A DNA stretch of 5,753 nucleotides. Source: Devosia sp. GTDB taxonomy: Bacteria; Pseudomonadota; Alphaproteobacteria; Rhizobiales; Devosiaceae. Both the position numbers and the translations under genes were made by a program. Under the pieces are notes generated by a model, which saw only the letters and a program-made list of their open reading frames with translations, searched no databases and was not told where the DNA came from. Positions 1-5,587 of the stretch are shown piece after piece. How positions within the stretch are numbered: position 1 is the first letter of the stretch; each line of letters opens with the position of its first letter. Location of the stretch: positions 1 through 5,753 of the forward strand of contig JAEUMC010000914.1 of assembly GCA_016793415.1 (NCBI GenBank). The letters run 5' to 3'.

Positions 1-1146
1 GAGGGGGAGAGCCTCACGCTCGGAGCCTGGGGCTCCCCCCTCCCCAACCCTCCCCGCGAGGGGGAGGGTGCCGGCCGGTGCCTGGGTCTCGTGCTCGGCC
101 CGCATCTCGCGCAGCAGCCCGAGTTCGCCCTGGAAATCGACATAGTGCGGCAGCTTCAGGTGCTCGACGAAACCGGTCGACTGCACGTTGTCGGAGTGCG
201 AGATGACGAACTCCTCGTCCTGCGCCGGATGCTCGACGTCCTCGCCCAGTTCCCGGGCGCGCAGCGACCGATCGCAGAGCGACATCGCCATGGCCTTGCG
301 TTCGGCCTGCCCGAACACCAGCCCGTAGCCGCGGGTGAACTGCGGTGGCACCTTGGCGTTGCCCTTGAACTTGTTGACCATCTGGCACTCGGTGACCCGG
401 ATGCGCCCCAGGTTCACCGCAAAGCCGAGCTCAGGGATATCGAGCTCCACCTCGACCTCGCCGATGCGGATCTCGCCGACGAACGGATGCGAGCGGCCAT
501 AGCCGCGCTGCGTCGAGTAGCCGAGGGCGAGCAGGAACCCCTCGTCGCCGCGGGCCAGCGCCTGCAACCGCCGATCGCGGTTGAGCGGGAACTCGAGGGG
601 TTCGCGGGTGAGATCGCCGATCTCGTCCTGCACCTCGGAGACATCGGGCTCGATCAGGCCCTGGTGGTCGAGGAGGTCAGTGACGCGCGGCGCATGTTCG
701 TCGGCGCTGGGCCGGGCCAGCGCCTCGTCCACTGCCGCACCCTCGGCAATCGCCGGGTCGAGCAAGCGGTGCGTATAGTCGAAGGTCGGGCCGAGCAGTT
801 GCCCGCCCGGCAGGTCCTTGAACGTCGCCGAGACGCGCCGTTCGATCTTCATCGCGGCCGTGTCGATCGGCTTCGAATAGCCGAAGCGCGGCAGCGTGGT
901 GCGATAGGCGCGCACCAGGAAGATCGCCTCGATCAGGTCGCCGCGCGACTGGATAATGGCGAGCGCCGCCAGCTCGCGGTCATAGAGCGAACCCTCGCCC
1001 ATGGCACGATCGACCGCGAGGCCGAGCTGTTCGATGATCTGGTCGAGGCGCAGCGCCGGCACCGAGCGATCGCCGCGACGGCGATCGGCGAGCAGCCGGT
1101 GGGCATTGGCAATGGCGGCCTCGCCGCCTTTAACGGCAACATACAT
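1..1146 (-). CDS. phnI: PhnI, C-P lyase core subunit (3' end beyond window)
   Basis: PhnI is the nucleosidase-type subunit of the cytoplasmic C-P lyase core complex. With PhnG, PhnH and PhnL it displaces adenine from ATP and forms ribose-1-phosphonate-5-triphosphate. The first 358 or so residues look like PhnI throughout: MYVAVKGGEAAI at the N-terminus, RELAALA near 67, GGQLLGPTFDYTHRLLD, GDEGFLLALGYSTQRGYGR, and HLKLPHYVDFQ near the end. His329 and His334 in that last motif correspond to the paired metal-site histidines reported for E. coli PhnI (His328/His333). The ATG at 1144-1146 has GGAGG at 1155-1159, 8 nt upstream and inside the end of phnH. The frame stays open to the left edge, giving 382 visible codons against about 354 in E. 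coli. From about residue 359 the protein is a translated GC-rich repeat (TLPLAGRVGEGGAP), so the true stop is outside the window. Identity is secure; the C-terminus is odd. Confidence 0.95.
   Translation of the reverse strand, partial: MYVAVKGGEAAIANAHRLLADRRRGDRSVPALRLDQIIEQLGLAVDRAMGEGSLYDRELAALAIIQSRGDLIEAIFLVRAYRTTLPRFGYSKPIDTAAMKIERRVSATFKDLPGGQLLGPTFDYTHRLLDPAIAEGAAVDEALARPSADEHAPRVTDLLDHQGLIEPDVSEVQDEIGDLTREPLEFPLNRDRRLQALARGDEGFLLALGYSTQRGYGRSHPFVGEIRIGEVEVELDIPELGFAVNLGRIRVTECQMVNKFKGNAKVPPQFTRGYGLVFGQAERKAMAMSLCDRSLRARELGEDVEHPAQDEEFVISHSDNVQSTGFVEHLKLPHYVDFQGELGLLREMRAEHETQAPAGTLPLAGRVGEGGAPGSEREALPL
47..68. repeat. GC-rich palindromic repeat core inside the 3' end of phnI
   Basis: CCCTCCCC (48-55) can pair with GGGGAGGG (61-68) around a 5-nt loop. 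The reverse complement of these 22 bases matches 3126-3147 in the phnF/oxidoreductase intergenic element at 20 of 22 positions. Flanking bases 1-46 are similarly rich in G and C runs (for example GGGGCTCCCCCCTCCCC at 30-46), so the repeat probably extends through the window edge. It lies in an open reading frame and is translated as low-complexity PhnI tail. Confidence 0.7.
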
Positions 1147-1149
1147 GGC

Positions 1150-1740
1150 TCAAGCCTCCGAGATACGGGTGGTGCGCGGCAGGCCGACCACCGTGCCGGT
1201 TCGGACCAGCAGCAGGTCGACGCCGCGGGGGAAACGGGCGCGGTTCTCGGCCCACTGCTCGATGAAATCGCCGCCCGGCAGCGGCAGCTCGGTCGTGAAC
1301 TGGTCCTTGATCCCAGGGCCCTTAAGGGTCACCGGCCGAGCGTCGGCGCCTGCAGCCAGGACGACCGTGGTCGAGCGATCCGGGTATTCGTCGCTCCCCT
1401 GCCCGAAGCGGTCGAGCGCCGGCAGCAGCGCCACGTCGCTCACCAGCGCAAAGGCCGCCGCACCGATATCGGCGGTGAGCGGCGCGCCGCAATGGAACGC
1501 CAGCCACTGCGTCACGGCCTCGTTCGCTGCGAGCACCGGATCGAGCCAGACCAGCGTATCGTGATCGCACAGCGTCAGCGCCACGGCGCCGAGTTCCGGC
1601 GTCAGCGGCGCCGGTGGCAGCACATCAGACGCGATCGACTGTTGTGTGCCCGGACGGGCAAGTGCCTCCATCACGGCGCGGAACACGCTCTGCGCCCCCA
1701 GCACCAGGTCGGCGAAGCCACCTTCGATTGTCGTATCCAT
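1150..1740 (-). CDS. phnH: PhnH, C-P lyase core subunit
   Basis: PhnH is a structural subunit of the PhnGHIJ core complex and is required for coupling phosphonate to ATP. The family has a PLP-transferase-like fold but does not bind PLP. The product is 196 aa, close to the 194 of E. coli. Family segments seen are FRAVMEALARPG (20-31), LCDHDTLVWLD (57-67), a central GSDEYPDRSTTVV, LKGPGI, and RGVDLLLV followed by VVGLPRTTRI near the C-terminus. The ATG at 1738-1740 shares one base with the phnG stop (TGATG), which suggests translational coupling. A GGGGAG lies at 1748-1753, 7 nt upstream. The TGA at 1150-1152 is followed after 3 nt by phnI. No anomaly is seen. Confidence 0.95.
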   Translation of the reverse strand: MDTTIEGGFADLVLGAQSVFRAVMEALARPGTQQSIASDVLPPAPLTPELGAVALTLCDHDTLVWLDPVLAANEAVTQWLAFHCGAPLTADIGAAAFALVSDVALLPALDRFGQGSDEYPDRSTTVVLAAGADARPVTLKGPGIKDQFTTELPLPGGDFIEQWAENRARFPRGVDLLLVRTGTVVGLPRTTRISEA

Positions 1741-2189
1741 CAATCGTCTCCCCGGACCATGGTGAAGAAGTCGACCTTGGTGGCCGCCGTCTCGTCGCGC
1801 AGCTTTGCGTCCGCCACCGCCTGCTCCTGGCGCAGCGGCTGCAGCACCAGCGTCTCCACTGCTTCGGCGTCGCGTTGCAGCAGCGCATCGAACAGCGCCG
1901 ACTGCACGGCCTTGTCGCCGTCGCGCCCAAGGCAGTAGGCGTGCCCGACCTCGCCGGTTTCGAGCCGCACCGTGGCGCGGGTGACGGTCGCTTCGCCCAG
2001 GTTGAAGGCGTTGCCGCCACCACCGGCGCGGCCGCGCACCATCACCAGCCCGGTCTCCGGACCGCGCACCCGGTGGTAGGCGGGCTTGTCGGCCCAGGCG
2101 GCCCACAGCTCGCCAAGCCGCTTCGGCGTGGCGTGGCTCAACACCGCCATCGCCTCCTGCCGGGGGTTATTTGCAGGCGCCTCAAACAT
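1740..2189 (-). CDS. phnG: PhnG, C-P lyase core subunit
   Basis: PhnG is a small subunit of the cytoplasmic C-P lyase core (PhnGHIJ) and takes part in the ATP-phosphonate nucleosidase step. The product is 149 aa against 150 in E. coli. Recognisable segments are RQEAMAVLSHATPKRL (10-25), ETGLVMVRGRAGGGG (45-59), GEATVTRATVRL (65-76), a GRDGDKA stretch near 88-94, and the diagnostic C-terminus VDFFTMVRGDD. The ATG at 2187-2189 is preceded by GGAG at 2199-2202 with 9 nt spacing. It is the first gene of the minus-strand phn operon and diverges from phnF. The PhnF-type operator ends 14 nt upstream of its start codon, so PhnF repression is likely. Confidence 0.95.
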   Translation of the reverse strand: MFEAPANNPRQEAMAVLSHATPKRLGELWAAWADKPAYHRVRGPETGLVMVRGRAGGGGNAFNLGEATVTRATVRLETGEVGHAYCLGRDGDKAVQSALFDALLQRDAEAVETLVLQPLRQEQAVADAKLRDETAATKVDFFTMVRGDD

Positions 2190-2203
2190 TGGCTCTTGCT
2201 CCA

Positions 2204-2227
2204 ACTTGTATAGTAAAATAGACAAGT
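2204..2227. promoter_or_regulatory. Probable PhnF operator (inverted repeat)
   Basis: The 24-bp site has perfect 6-bp outer arms, ACTTGT (2204-2209) and ACAAGT (2222-2227). Across the full 12-bp half-sites ACTTGTATAGTA and, read in reverse complement, ACTTGTCTATTT, 9 of 12 positions agree. The TTGTnTA half-site resembles sites bound by GntR/HutC-family regulators. It lies between the divergent phnG and phnF start codons and overlaps a possible phnG -10 region, so it could repress phnGHI and autoregulate phnF. The binding protein is inferred from position and family. Confidence 0.75.
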
Positions 2228-2235
2228 GATGTCGT
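2207..2235 (-). promoter_or_regulatory. Possible phnG promoter
   Basis: Read on the minus strand, ACGACA (2230-2235) and TATACA (2207-2212) are separated by 17 nt, each matching 4 of 6 consensus bases for a sigma-70-type promoter. The operator covers the spacer and -10. A start site about 7 nt downstream would leave only about 11 nt of leader, so the real promoter may differ. A Pho-box-dependent promoter is also possible, though I could not recognise a PhoB box. Confidence 0.35.
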
Positions 2236-2270
2236 TTCGCCCCGCTATAGGCCGACCGTGTGAAGATGCA

Positions 2271-3008
2271 ATGACAATCTTGAGCCGCACCGAAATCGCC
2301 CCGGCCGGTGGGGTCGCGCTGTGGCGGCAGATCGCCGACGCCATCCGCCTCGACATCATCGGCGGCAAACTCGAAAGCGGCGACAAGCTGGCGGGTGAGC
2401 TGAGTTTGGCCGAGCGTTTCGGCGTCAACCGCCACACCGTCCGCCGCGCCCTCGCTGTGCTGGAAGAGGAAGGCGTGCTGCGCGCCGAGCATGGCCGCGG
2501 CACCTTCGTCGCCGAGGCCCGCCGCCTCAGCTACCCGATCGGCCGCCGCACCCGCTTCTCGGAAGGCCTCGCCGGACAGGTGCGGCAGCGCAGCAGCCAG
2601 CTGCTGTCATCGAAGCTCGAACGCGCCACGCCTCGCCTCGCCGAGGCACTGGCGGTGAAAGTGGGGACGCGACTGATCCGGCAGGAAACAGTGTCGTTCG
2701 CCGACGGCCGCCCGCTGGCCCGCGCCAGCGGCTGGTTGCCCGAGGCGCGCTTCGCCGGGTTCGATGCTGCCTATGTCGAAGCCGGCTCGGTCACGGCGGC
2801 GTTGAAGCGCTACGGCATCGCGGACTATTCGCGCGGTTCGACCCGCATCTCGGCTCGCCACGCCACTACCGAGGAGGCCCAGGCGCTGAAGCTCGCTCCG
2901 GGCGCGGTGGTGCTGGTGTCGGACGCCGTCGACCTCGATGCCGACGGCGTGCCCATCCACGCCATGCTGACGCGCTTTCCGGCGGACCGGATGGAGCTGG
3001 TGGTTTAG
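2271..3008 (+). CDS. phnF: PhnF-type GntR/HutC-family transcriptional repressor
   Basis: This is a 245-aa DNA-binding regulator. An N-terminal winged helix-turn-helix spans roughly residues 15-80: WRQIADAIRLDIIGGKLESG, then AERFGVNRHTVRRALAVL containing the recognition helix, then the wing HGRGTFV (74-80). A C-terminal ligand-binding UTRA domain spans about 98-240 and ends in HAMLTRFPADRMELVV. Family members sense a small ligand and release DNA; for PhnF the ligand is presumably tied to phosphonate or phosphate status. I chose the ATG at 2271, with weak GAAGA at 2262-2266. The in-frame GTG at 2226 and ATG at 2229 would add 15 or 14 atypical residues, and the GTG overlaps the operator. It diverges from phnGHI, the standard position for the C-P lyase repressor. 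The stop is TAG at 3006-3008. Confidence 0.9.
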   Translation: MTILSRTEIAPAGGVALWRQIADAIRLDIIGGKLESGDKLAGELSLAERFGVNRHTVRRALAVLEEEGVLRAEHGRGTFVAEARRLSYPIGRRTRFSEGLAGQVRQRSSQLLSSKLERATPRLAEALAVKVGTRLIRQETVSFADGRPLARASGWLPEARFAGFDAAYVEAGSVTAALKRYGIADYSRGSTRISARHATTEEAQALKLAPGAVVLVSDAVDLDADGVPIHAMLTRFPADRMELVV

Positions 3009-3026
3009 GGCAGTGTTTTTTGCCCC

Positions 3027-3187
3027 ACCCCACCCAGCTACGCTAGGGCCGCTCACGCGGCCAGCTGCGCTACCCTCCCCATCAAGGGGAGGGACACGAA
3101 AGAACCCGAGGTCGCAGTCAGGTCTCCCTCCCCCTTGTGGGGAGGGTAGCGCAGCTAGGCGAAGCCGTAGCGAAGCTGGGTGGGGGT
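3027..3187. repeat. Long imperfect inverted-repeat element between convergent genes
   Basis: The outer arms, 3027-3039 and 3174-3186, match at 12 of 13 bases in inverted orientation. The inner arms AGCTGCGCTACCCTCCCC (3063-3080) and GGGGAGGGTAGCGCAGCT (3139-3156) are perfect over 18 bp. Each arm also carries small internal hairpins: GGCCGC/GCGGCC around 3047-3062, GGC-GAA-GCC around 3158-3166, and CCCTCCCC/GGGGAGGG at 3073-3093. The single-stranded centre is about 3094-3123. It fills nearly all of the phnF to oxidoreductase gap and has no coding content. It resembles REP/MITE-like palindromic elements and may act as a two-way transcription barrier, although there is no T-tract. Confidence 0.8.
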
Positions 3188-3199
3188 GAGCCCCACGCA

Positions 3200-4492
3200 C
3201 TACCGCGCCAAACTGATCCCCGCGTCCTTGAGCATCTTGTCCACATCCACTGTCTGCCCGGACGCAATCGAAGCATTGGCCGCGATCCCGGTCAGGATCG
3301 ACCACGCCCCTTCCTTATGCGTCGAGGCCCGCGCGTAGCGATCGGGTTCCATGCTCTCGGGTTCGAACAGATAGCCCAGCATCACCGGATCGGCGCCGCC
3401 GTGGTCGCCGTGGCCGGCCCACACGTCGATGTTCTCCGGCAATCCGCCGGCGAGATGCAGCGTCGTGGTCATCGCGTCTTCCTGCGCCTTGTCGCGCACC
3501 CCGCCGAACACCCCGTGCACTTCGACATGCCGATGCGTCAGCTCGCCCTTGGTGCCGTGGAACTTGATCTCCAGCCCTTCCCAGGGGCTGTAGGCGCACA
3601 GCGTATAGTTGAGGAACACATCGTTGGCGTATTTCACCTGCACCTACATGGTGTCTTCGATGGTGATGTCGTCGGCGAACACGCACTTGTCGCGGAGGTA
3701 CCCGTCATCATCCTCGGCATCGAGGTAGAGTTCGCGCAGCGCCGGATCGCCCGCAAGGTCGAGGCGATACTCGCAGCGGTCGAACACCGGGCAGGTGTGG
3801 CAGCGCTCGCCATGCTCGCCGAGCCCGAGTTCCTCGGCCATCTCCGGCGTATAGAACACCCGCTTGCCATTGGCGCTGACGGTCTTGGGGGTCGATGCCA
3901 CCCACCAGTTCATCAGGTCGAAATGGTGAGTGGATTTATGCACCAGCAGGCCACCGGACTTTTCCTTGTAGCGGTGCCAACGGCGGAAATAGTCGGCGCC
4001 GTGCACCCGGTCGAGATACCAGCGGAAATCCACTGCAGTGATCTCACCGATGACGCCGCTCATCAGCAGATCCTTGAGCTGGGTGCGGGCCGGCGTGTAG
4101 CGATAGTTGAAGGTGACGGTGAGCCGCTTGCCGCTCTGCTGCTGCGCCTCGAGCACGGCGCGGAGCTTTTGGAGATCCACCGTCATCGGTTTTTCGGTCA
4201 TCACGTTGCGCCCGGCCTTCAGCGCCGCGACGATATATTCGTGATGCAGATAATCCGGCGTGGTGACGATCACCGTGTCGGGCTGCTGCTCGGCGATCAT
4301 CCGCTCGAACTCGGCCGCCTCGTAAGTGGCGATGCCGTTGCCCTTCTGTGGGATCTTGCCGGCGGAAAGCGCCAGCCGGGTCTCGTTCACGTCGCACAGG
4401 GCGACCAGGTCGTTGCCGTCCGCATGCGTCTCGGTGATCGCCCTGCGGAACATGGCATGGCGCCCGCCGACGCCGACTATCGCGTATTTCAC
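3200..4492 (-). pseudogene. Gfo/Idh/MocA-family NAD(P)-dependent oxidoreductase, interrupted by an in-frame TAG
   Basis: This family oxidises or reduces sugars, inositols and sugar acids with NAD(P). From the GTG at 4490-4492 (MKYAIVGVGGRHAMF) there is a Rossmann domain with a GxGGRH nucleotide loop, Asp34 at the end of the second strand, TTPDYLHHEY (77-86) and the signature EKP at 100-102. A catalytic-type segment HKSTHHFD follows at 185-192. C231, C234, C240 and C270 form an unusual cysteine cluster. Codon 283 (3644-3646) is TAG, directly after DDITIEDTM. The same frame resumes at once with VQVKYANDVFLNYTL and runs 147 more codons to the proper TAG at 3200-3202. Joined, the protein has 430 positions, normal for this branch, whereas the truncated product would lack much of the C-terminal beta-sheet domain. 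The GTG at 3641-3643 could only restart a fragment. Explanations are a recent nonsense mutation, a sequencing error, or less likely readthrough. The substrate is unknown; the neighbouring deoxy-sugar genes suggest sugar metabolism. Confidence 0.85.
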
Positions 4493-4505
4493 TGGGGGTA
4501 TCCTC
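4490..4505 (-). promoter_or_regulatory. Ribosome-binding site and GTG start deciding the oxidoreductase N-terminus
   Basis: GAGGA at 4501-4505 sits 8 nt before the GTG at 4490-4492. Starting there gives MKYAIVGVGG, with the first beta-strand at the very N-terminus as usual for this family. The longer in-frame GTG at 4559-4561 would add 23 proline- and histidine-rich residues without family character, and it overlaps the possible -10 element. Confidence 0.8.
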
Positions 4506-4507
4506 GT

Positions 4508-4526
4508 CGGGTGGTCATGCCACCCG
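4508..4526 (-). promoter_or_regulatory. Leader hairpin or operator upstream of the oxidoreductase
   Basis: CGGGTGG (4508-4514) and CCACCCG (4520-4526) form a perfect 7-bp inverted repeat around TCATG. It lies 2 nt upstream of the ribosome-binding site, inside the predicted leader. It could be an mRNA hairpin that affects ribosome access or a DNA operator for a sugar-responsive repressor. Only the symmetry is seen. Confidence 0.45.
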
Positions 4527-4552
4527 GGGTCCTCCAGCAGGTGACCCCTCGC

Positions 4553-4580
4553 ATAATTCACCGTCTGGTTACTTAGTCAA
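4553..4580 (-). promoter_or_regulatory. Possible sigma-70-type promoter for the oxidoreductase gene
   Basis: On the minus strand TTGACT (4575-4580; 5 of 6 to TTGACA) and AATTAT (4553-4558; 4 of 6 to TATAAT) are separated by 16 nt. Transcription would start near 4545 and give a leader of about 53 nt before the GTG. An own promoter is expected because the upstream gene ends in a strong terminator. Confidence 0.5.
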
Positions 4581-4627
4581 GCTCAGCGAGTCGTCCATTG
4601 GTCGGTCAGTCGAGCCATGACGGTTCA

Positions 4628-4741
4628 CCCCCACCGGCGTCATTCCCGCGCAGGCGGGAACCCAGTGGGATATCGCGGCGCTGGTGGAGGCTGAAGCATC
4701 CCACTGGGTCCCCGCCTCCGCGGGGATGACGCCGGTGGGGG
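4628..4741. repeat. Long palindromic intergenic element (REP/MITE-like)
   Basis: Two 44-bp arms, 4628-4671 and 4698-4741, are inverted copies with only three mismatches, around a 26-nt centre (4672-4697). Each arm holds its own hairpin: TTCCCGC-GCAG-GCGGGAA in the left arm and CCCCGC-CTCC-GCGGGG in the right. Both termini are CCCCCACCGGCGTCAT-like. This nested palindrome is typical of dispersed extragenic repeats in GC-rich proteobacteria. It sits between the SDR terminator and the oxidoreductase promoter and has no open reading frame of note. Confidence 0.85.
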
Positions 4742-4774
4742 ATTAGTACTCAGGGATTTGGTCACAGCCGGAAA

Positions 4775-4803
4775 CAAAAAAGGCCGCTCGGTTGAGCGGC
4801 CTT
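4775..4803 (-). terminator. Rho-independent terminator of the dehydratase-SDR operon
   Basis: Read on the minus strand, AAGGCCGCTC, loop AACC and GAGCGGCCTT form a perfect 10-bp stem (4780-4803). The stem's closing TT runs on into a T-tract, TTTTTTG, at 4775-4781. It begins 20 nt after the SDR stop codon. This is the strongest terminator signal in the window. Confidence 0.93.
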
Positions 4804-4823
4804 CCCCCAATCAGTCCCGTCAA

Positions 4824-5570
4824 TCAGTACGTCGCGCGGCCACCGCTCAGGTCGAACACCGAAGCCGTGGTAAAGCTGTTTTCCTTCGACACCAGCCAGG
4901 CCACCATGTTGGCGGCTTCCTCGACTTCGAGGAAACGGCCGCGCGGGATGCGGCTCAGCATGTAGTCGATGAACTCGGGCTTCAGCTCTTCGAGGATCCG
5001 GGTCTTGGCGGTCGCCGGGGTGATGACGTTGATGGCGATATCGTACTTCGCCACTTCCTTGCCCACCGCCTTGGTCATGCCGATGACGCCGGCCTTGGCC
5101 GCGGCGTAGGCCGAGGCGTTCGGGTTGCCTTCCTTGCCGGCGATCGAGGCGATGTTGACGATGCGGCCGAAATTGCGAGCCTTCATGCCCGGCAGCACGG
5201 CGCGGTTGACGTAGAACGCACCGTTCAGGTCGATGTCGATGACCCGGCGCCATTCGTCCAGCTCATATTCGTCGAGCGGGGCGTTCTTGCCGGCGATGCC
5301 AGCGGAGTGGACGAGGATATCGAGCTTGCCGAGACCCTTTTCGACTTCCGCCACTGCGGCGGCAACCGCGTCATAATTGGTGATGTTGACCGCAACGGTC
5401 GAAGCGGCAGCGCCGAGTTCGGCCTTGGCGCTCGCCAGGAGGTCGGCATTCATGTCCCAGAGGCTAACCTTGGCGCCGGAGGCGACCAGCCGCTTGGCAA
5501 TGGCGAAGCCGATGCCCTGCGCACCGCCGGTGATGACGGCCACCTGGCCGTTGAGGTCAATCTGGTTCAT
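4824..5570 (-). CDS. Short-chain dehydrogenase, probable 2-keto-3-deoxy-L-rhamnonate/L-fuconate 4-dehydrogenase
   Basis: A classical SDR of 248 aa. It has the cofactor loop TGGAQGIG (14-21) and Asp39 after the second strand (SLWDMN), which favours NAD+ over NADP+. HSAGIAG (88-94) replaces the usual NNAG. The catalytic tetrad is Asn116, Ser142, Tyr155 and Lys159 (YAAAK). The stretch IASIAGKEGNPNASAYAAAK and the C-terminus FDLSGGRATY recall SDRs that oxidise the C4 hydroxyl of 2-keto-3-deoxy-L-rhamnonate or L-fuconate to a 2,4-diketo acid, later split to pyruvate and lactate. The ATG at 5568-5570 follows AGAGAG (5575-5580). It lies 17 nt after a sugar-acid dehydratase gene, whose product would be its substrate, and is followed by a terminator. 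SDR family membership is certain. The substrate is inferred from remembered similarity and context; a generic 3-oxoacyl reductase label would be less apt. Confidence 0.9.
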   Translation of the reverse strand: MNQIDLNGQVAVITGGAQGIGFAIAKRLVASGAKVSLWDMNADLLASAKAELGAAASTVAVNITNYDAVAAAVAEVEKGLGKLDILVHSAGIAGKNAPLDEYELDEWRRVIDIDLNGAFYVNRAVLPGMKARNFGRIVNIASIAGKEGNPNASAYAAAKAGVIGMTKAVGKEVAKYDIAINVITPATAKTRILEELKPEFIDYMLSRIPRGRFLEVEEAANMVAWLVSKENSFTTASVFDLSGGRATY

Positions 5571-5587
5571 GAAACTCTCTTATTAGC

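Noticed and set aside
91..1938. 615-codon open frame on the plus strand
   Set aside because: It lies antisense across phnI, phnH and part of phnG, which have full family motifs and ribosome-binding sites. Long antisense frames are normal in DNA this GC-rich, and its protein matches no family I know.
2219..2251. phnF promoter TAGACA ... TATAGG
   Set aside because: TAGACA matches 5 of 6 bases of a -35, but the spacing to TATAGG is 21 nt, too long for a standard promoter, so it is not listed as a feature.
3008..3025. GGGCA...TGCCC hairpin with a T-run just after phnF
   Set aside because: The T-run is in the loop and not after the stem, and the stem is only 5 bp. It is not a convincing terminator.
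3641..3643. Separate gene starting with GTG just after the in-frame TAG
   Set aside because: The 147-aa product is only the C-terminal part of a Gfo/Idh/MocA domain in the same frame, and there is no ribosome-binding site better than a weak GAAGA. A broken single gene is simpler.
3137..4576. 479-codon open frame on the plus strand
   Set aside because: It is antisense to the oxidoreductase and starts inside the inverted repeat. Its His- and Val-rich translation is typical of a shadow frame. The interrupted minus-strand frame has clear Rossmann, EKP and HHFD motifs.
4628..4741. CRISPR or tRNA-like structure from repeated stems
   Set aside because: There are only two inverted arms, no direct repeats with spacers, and no tRNA arms or CCA end.
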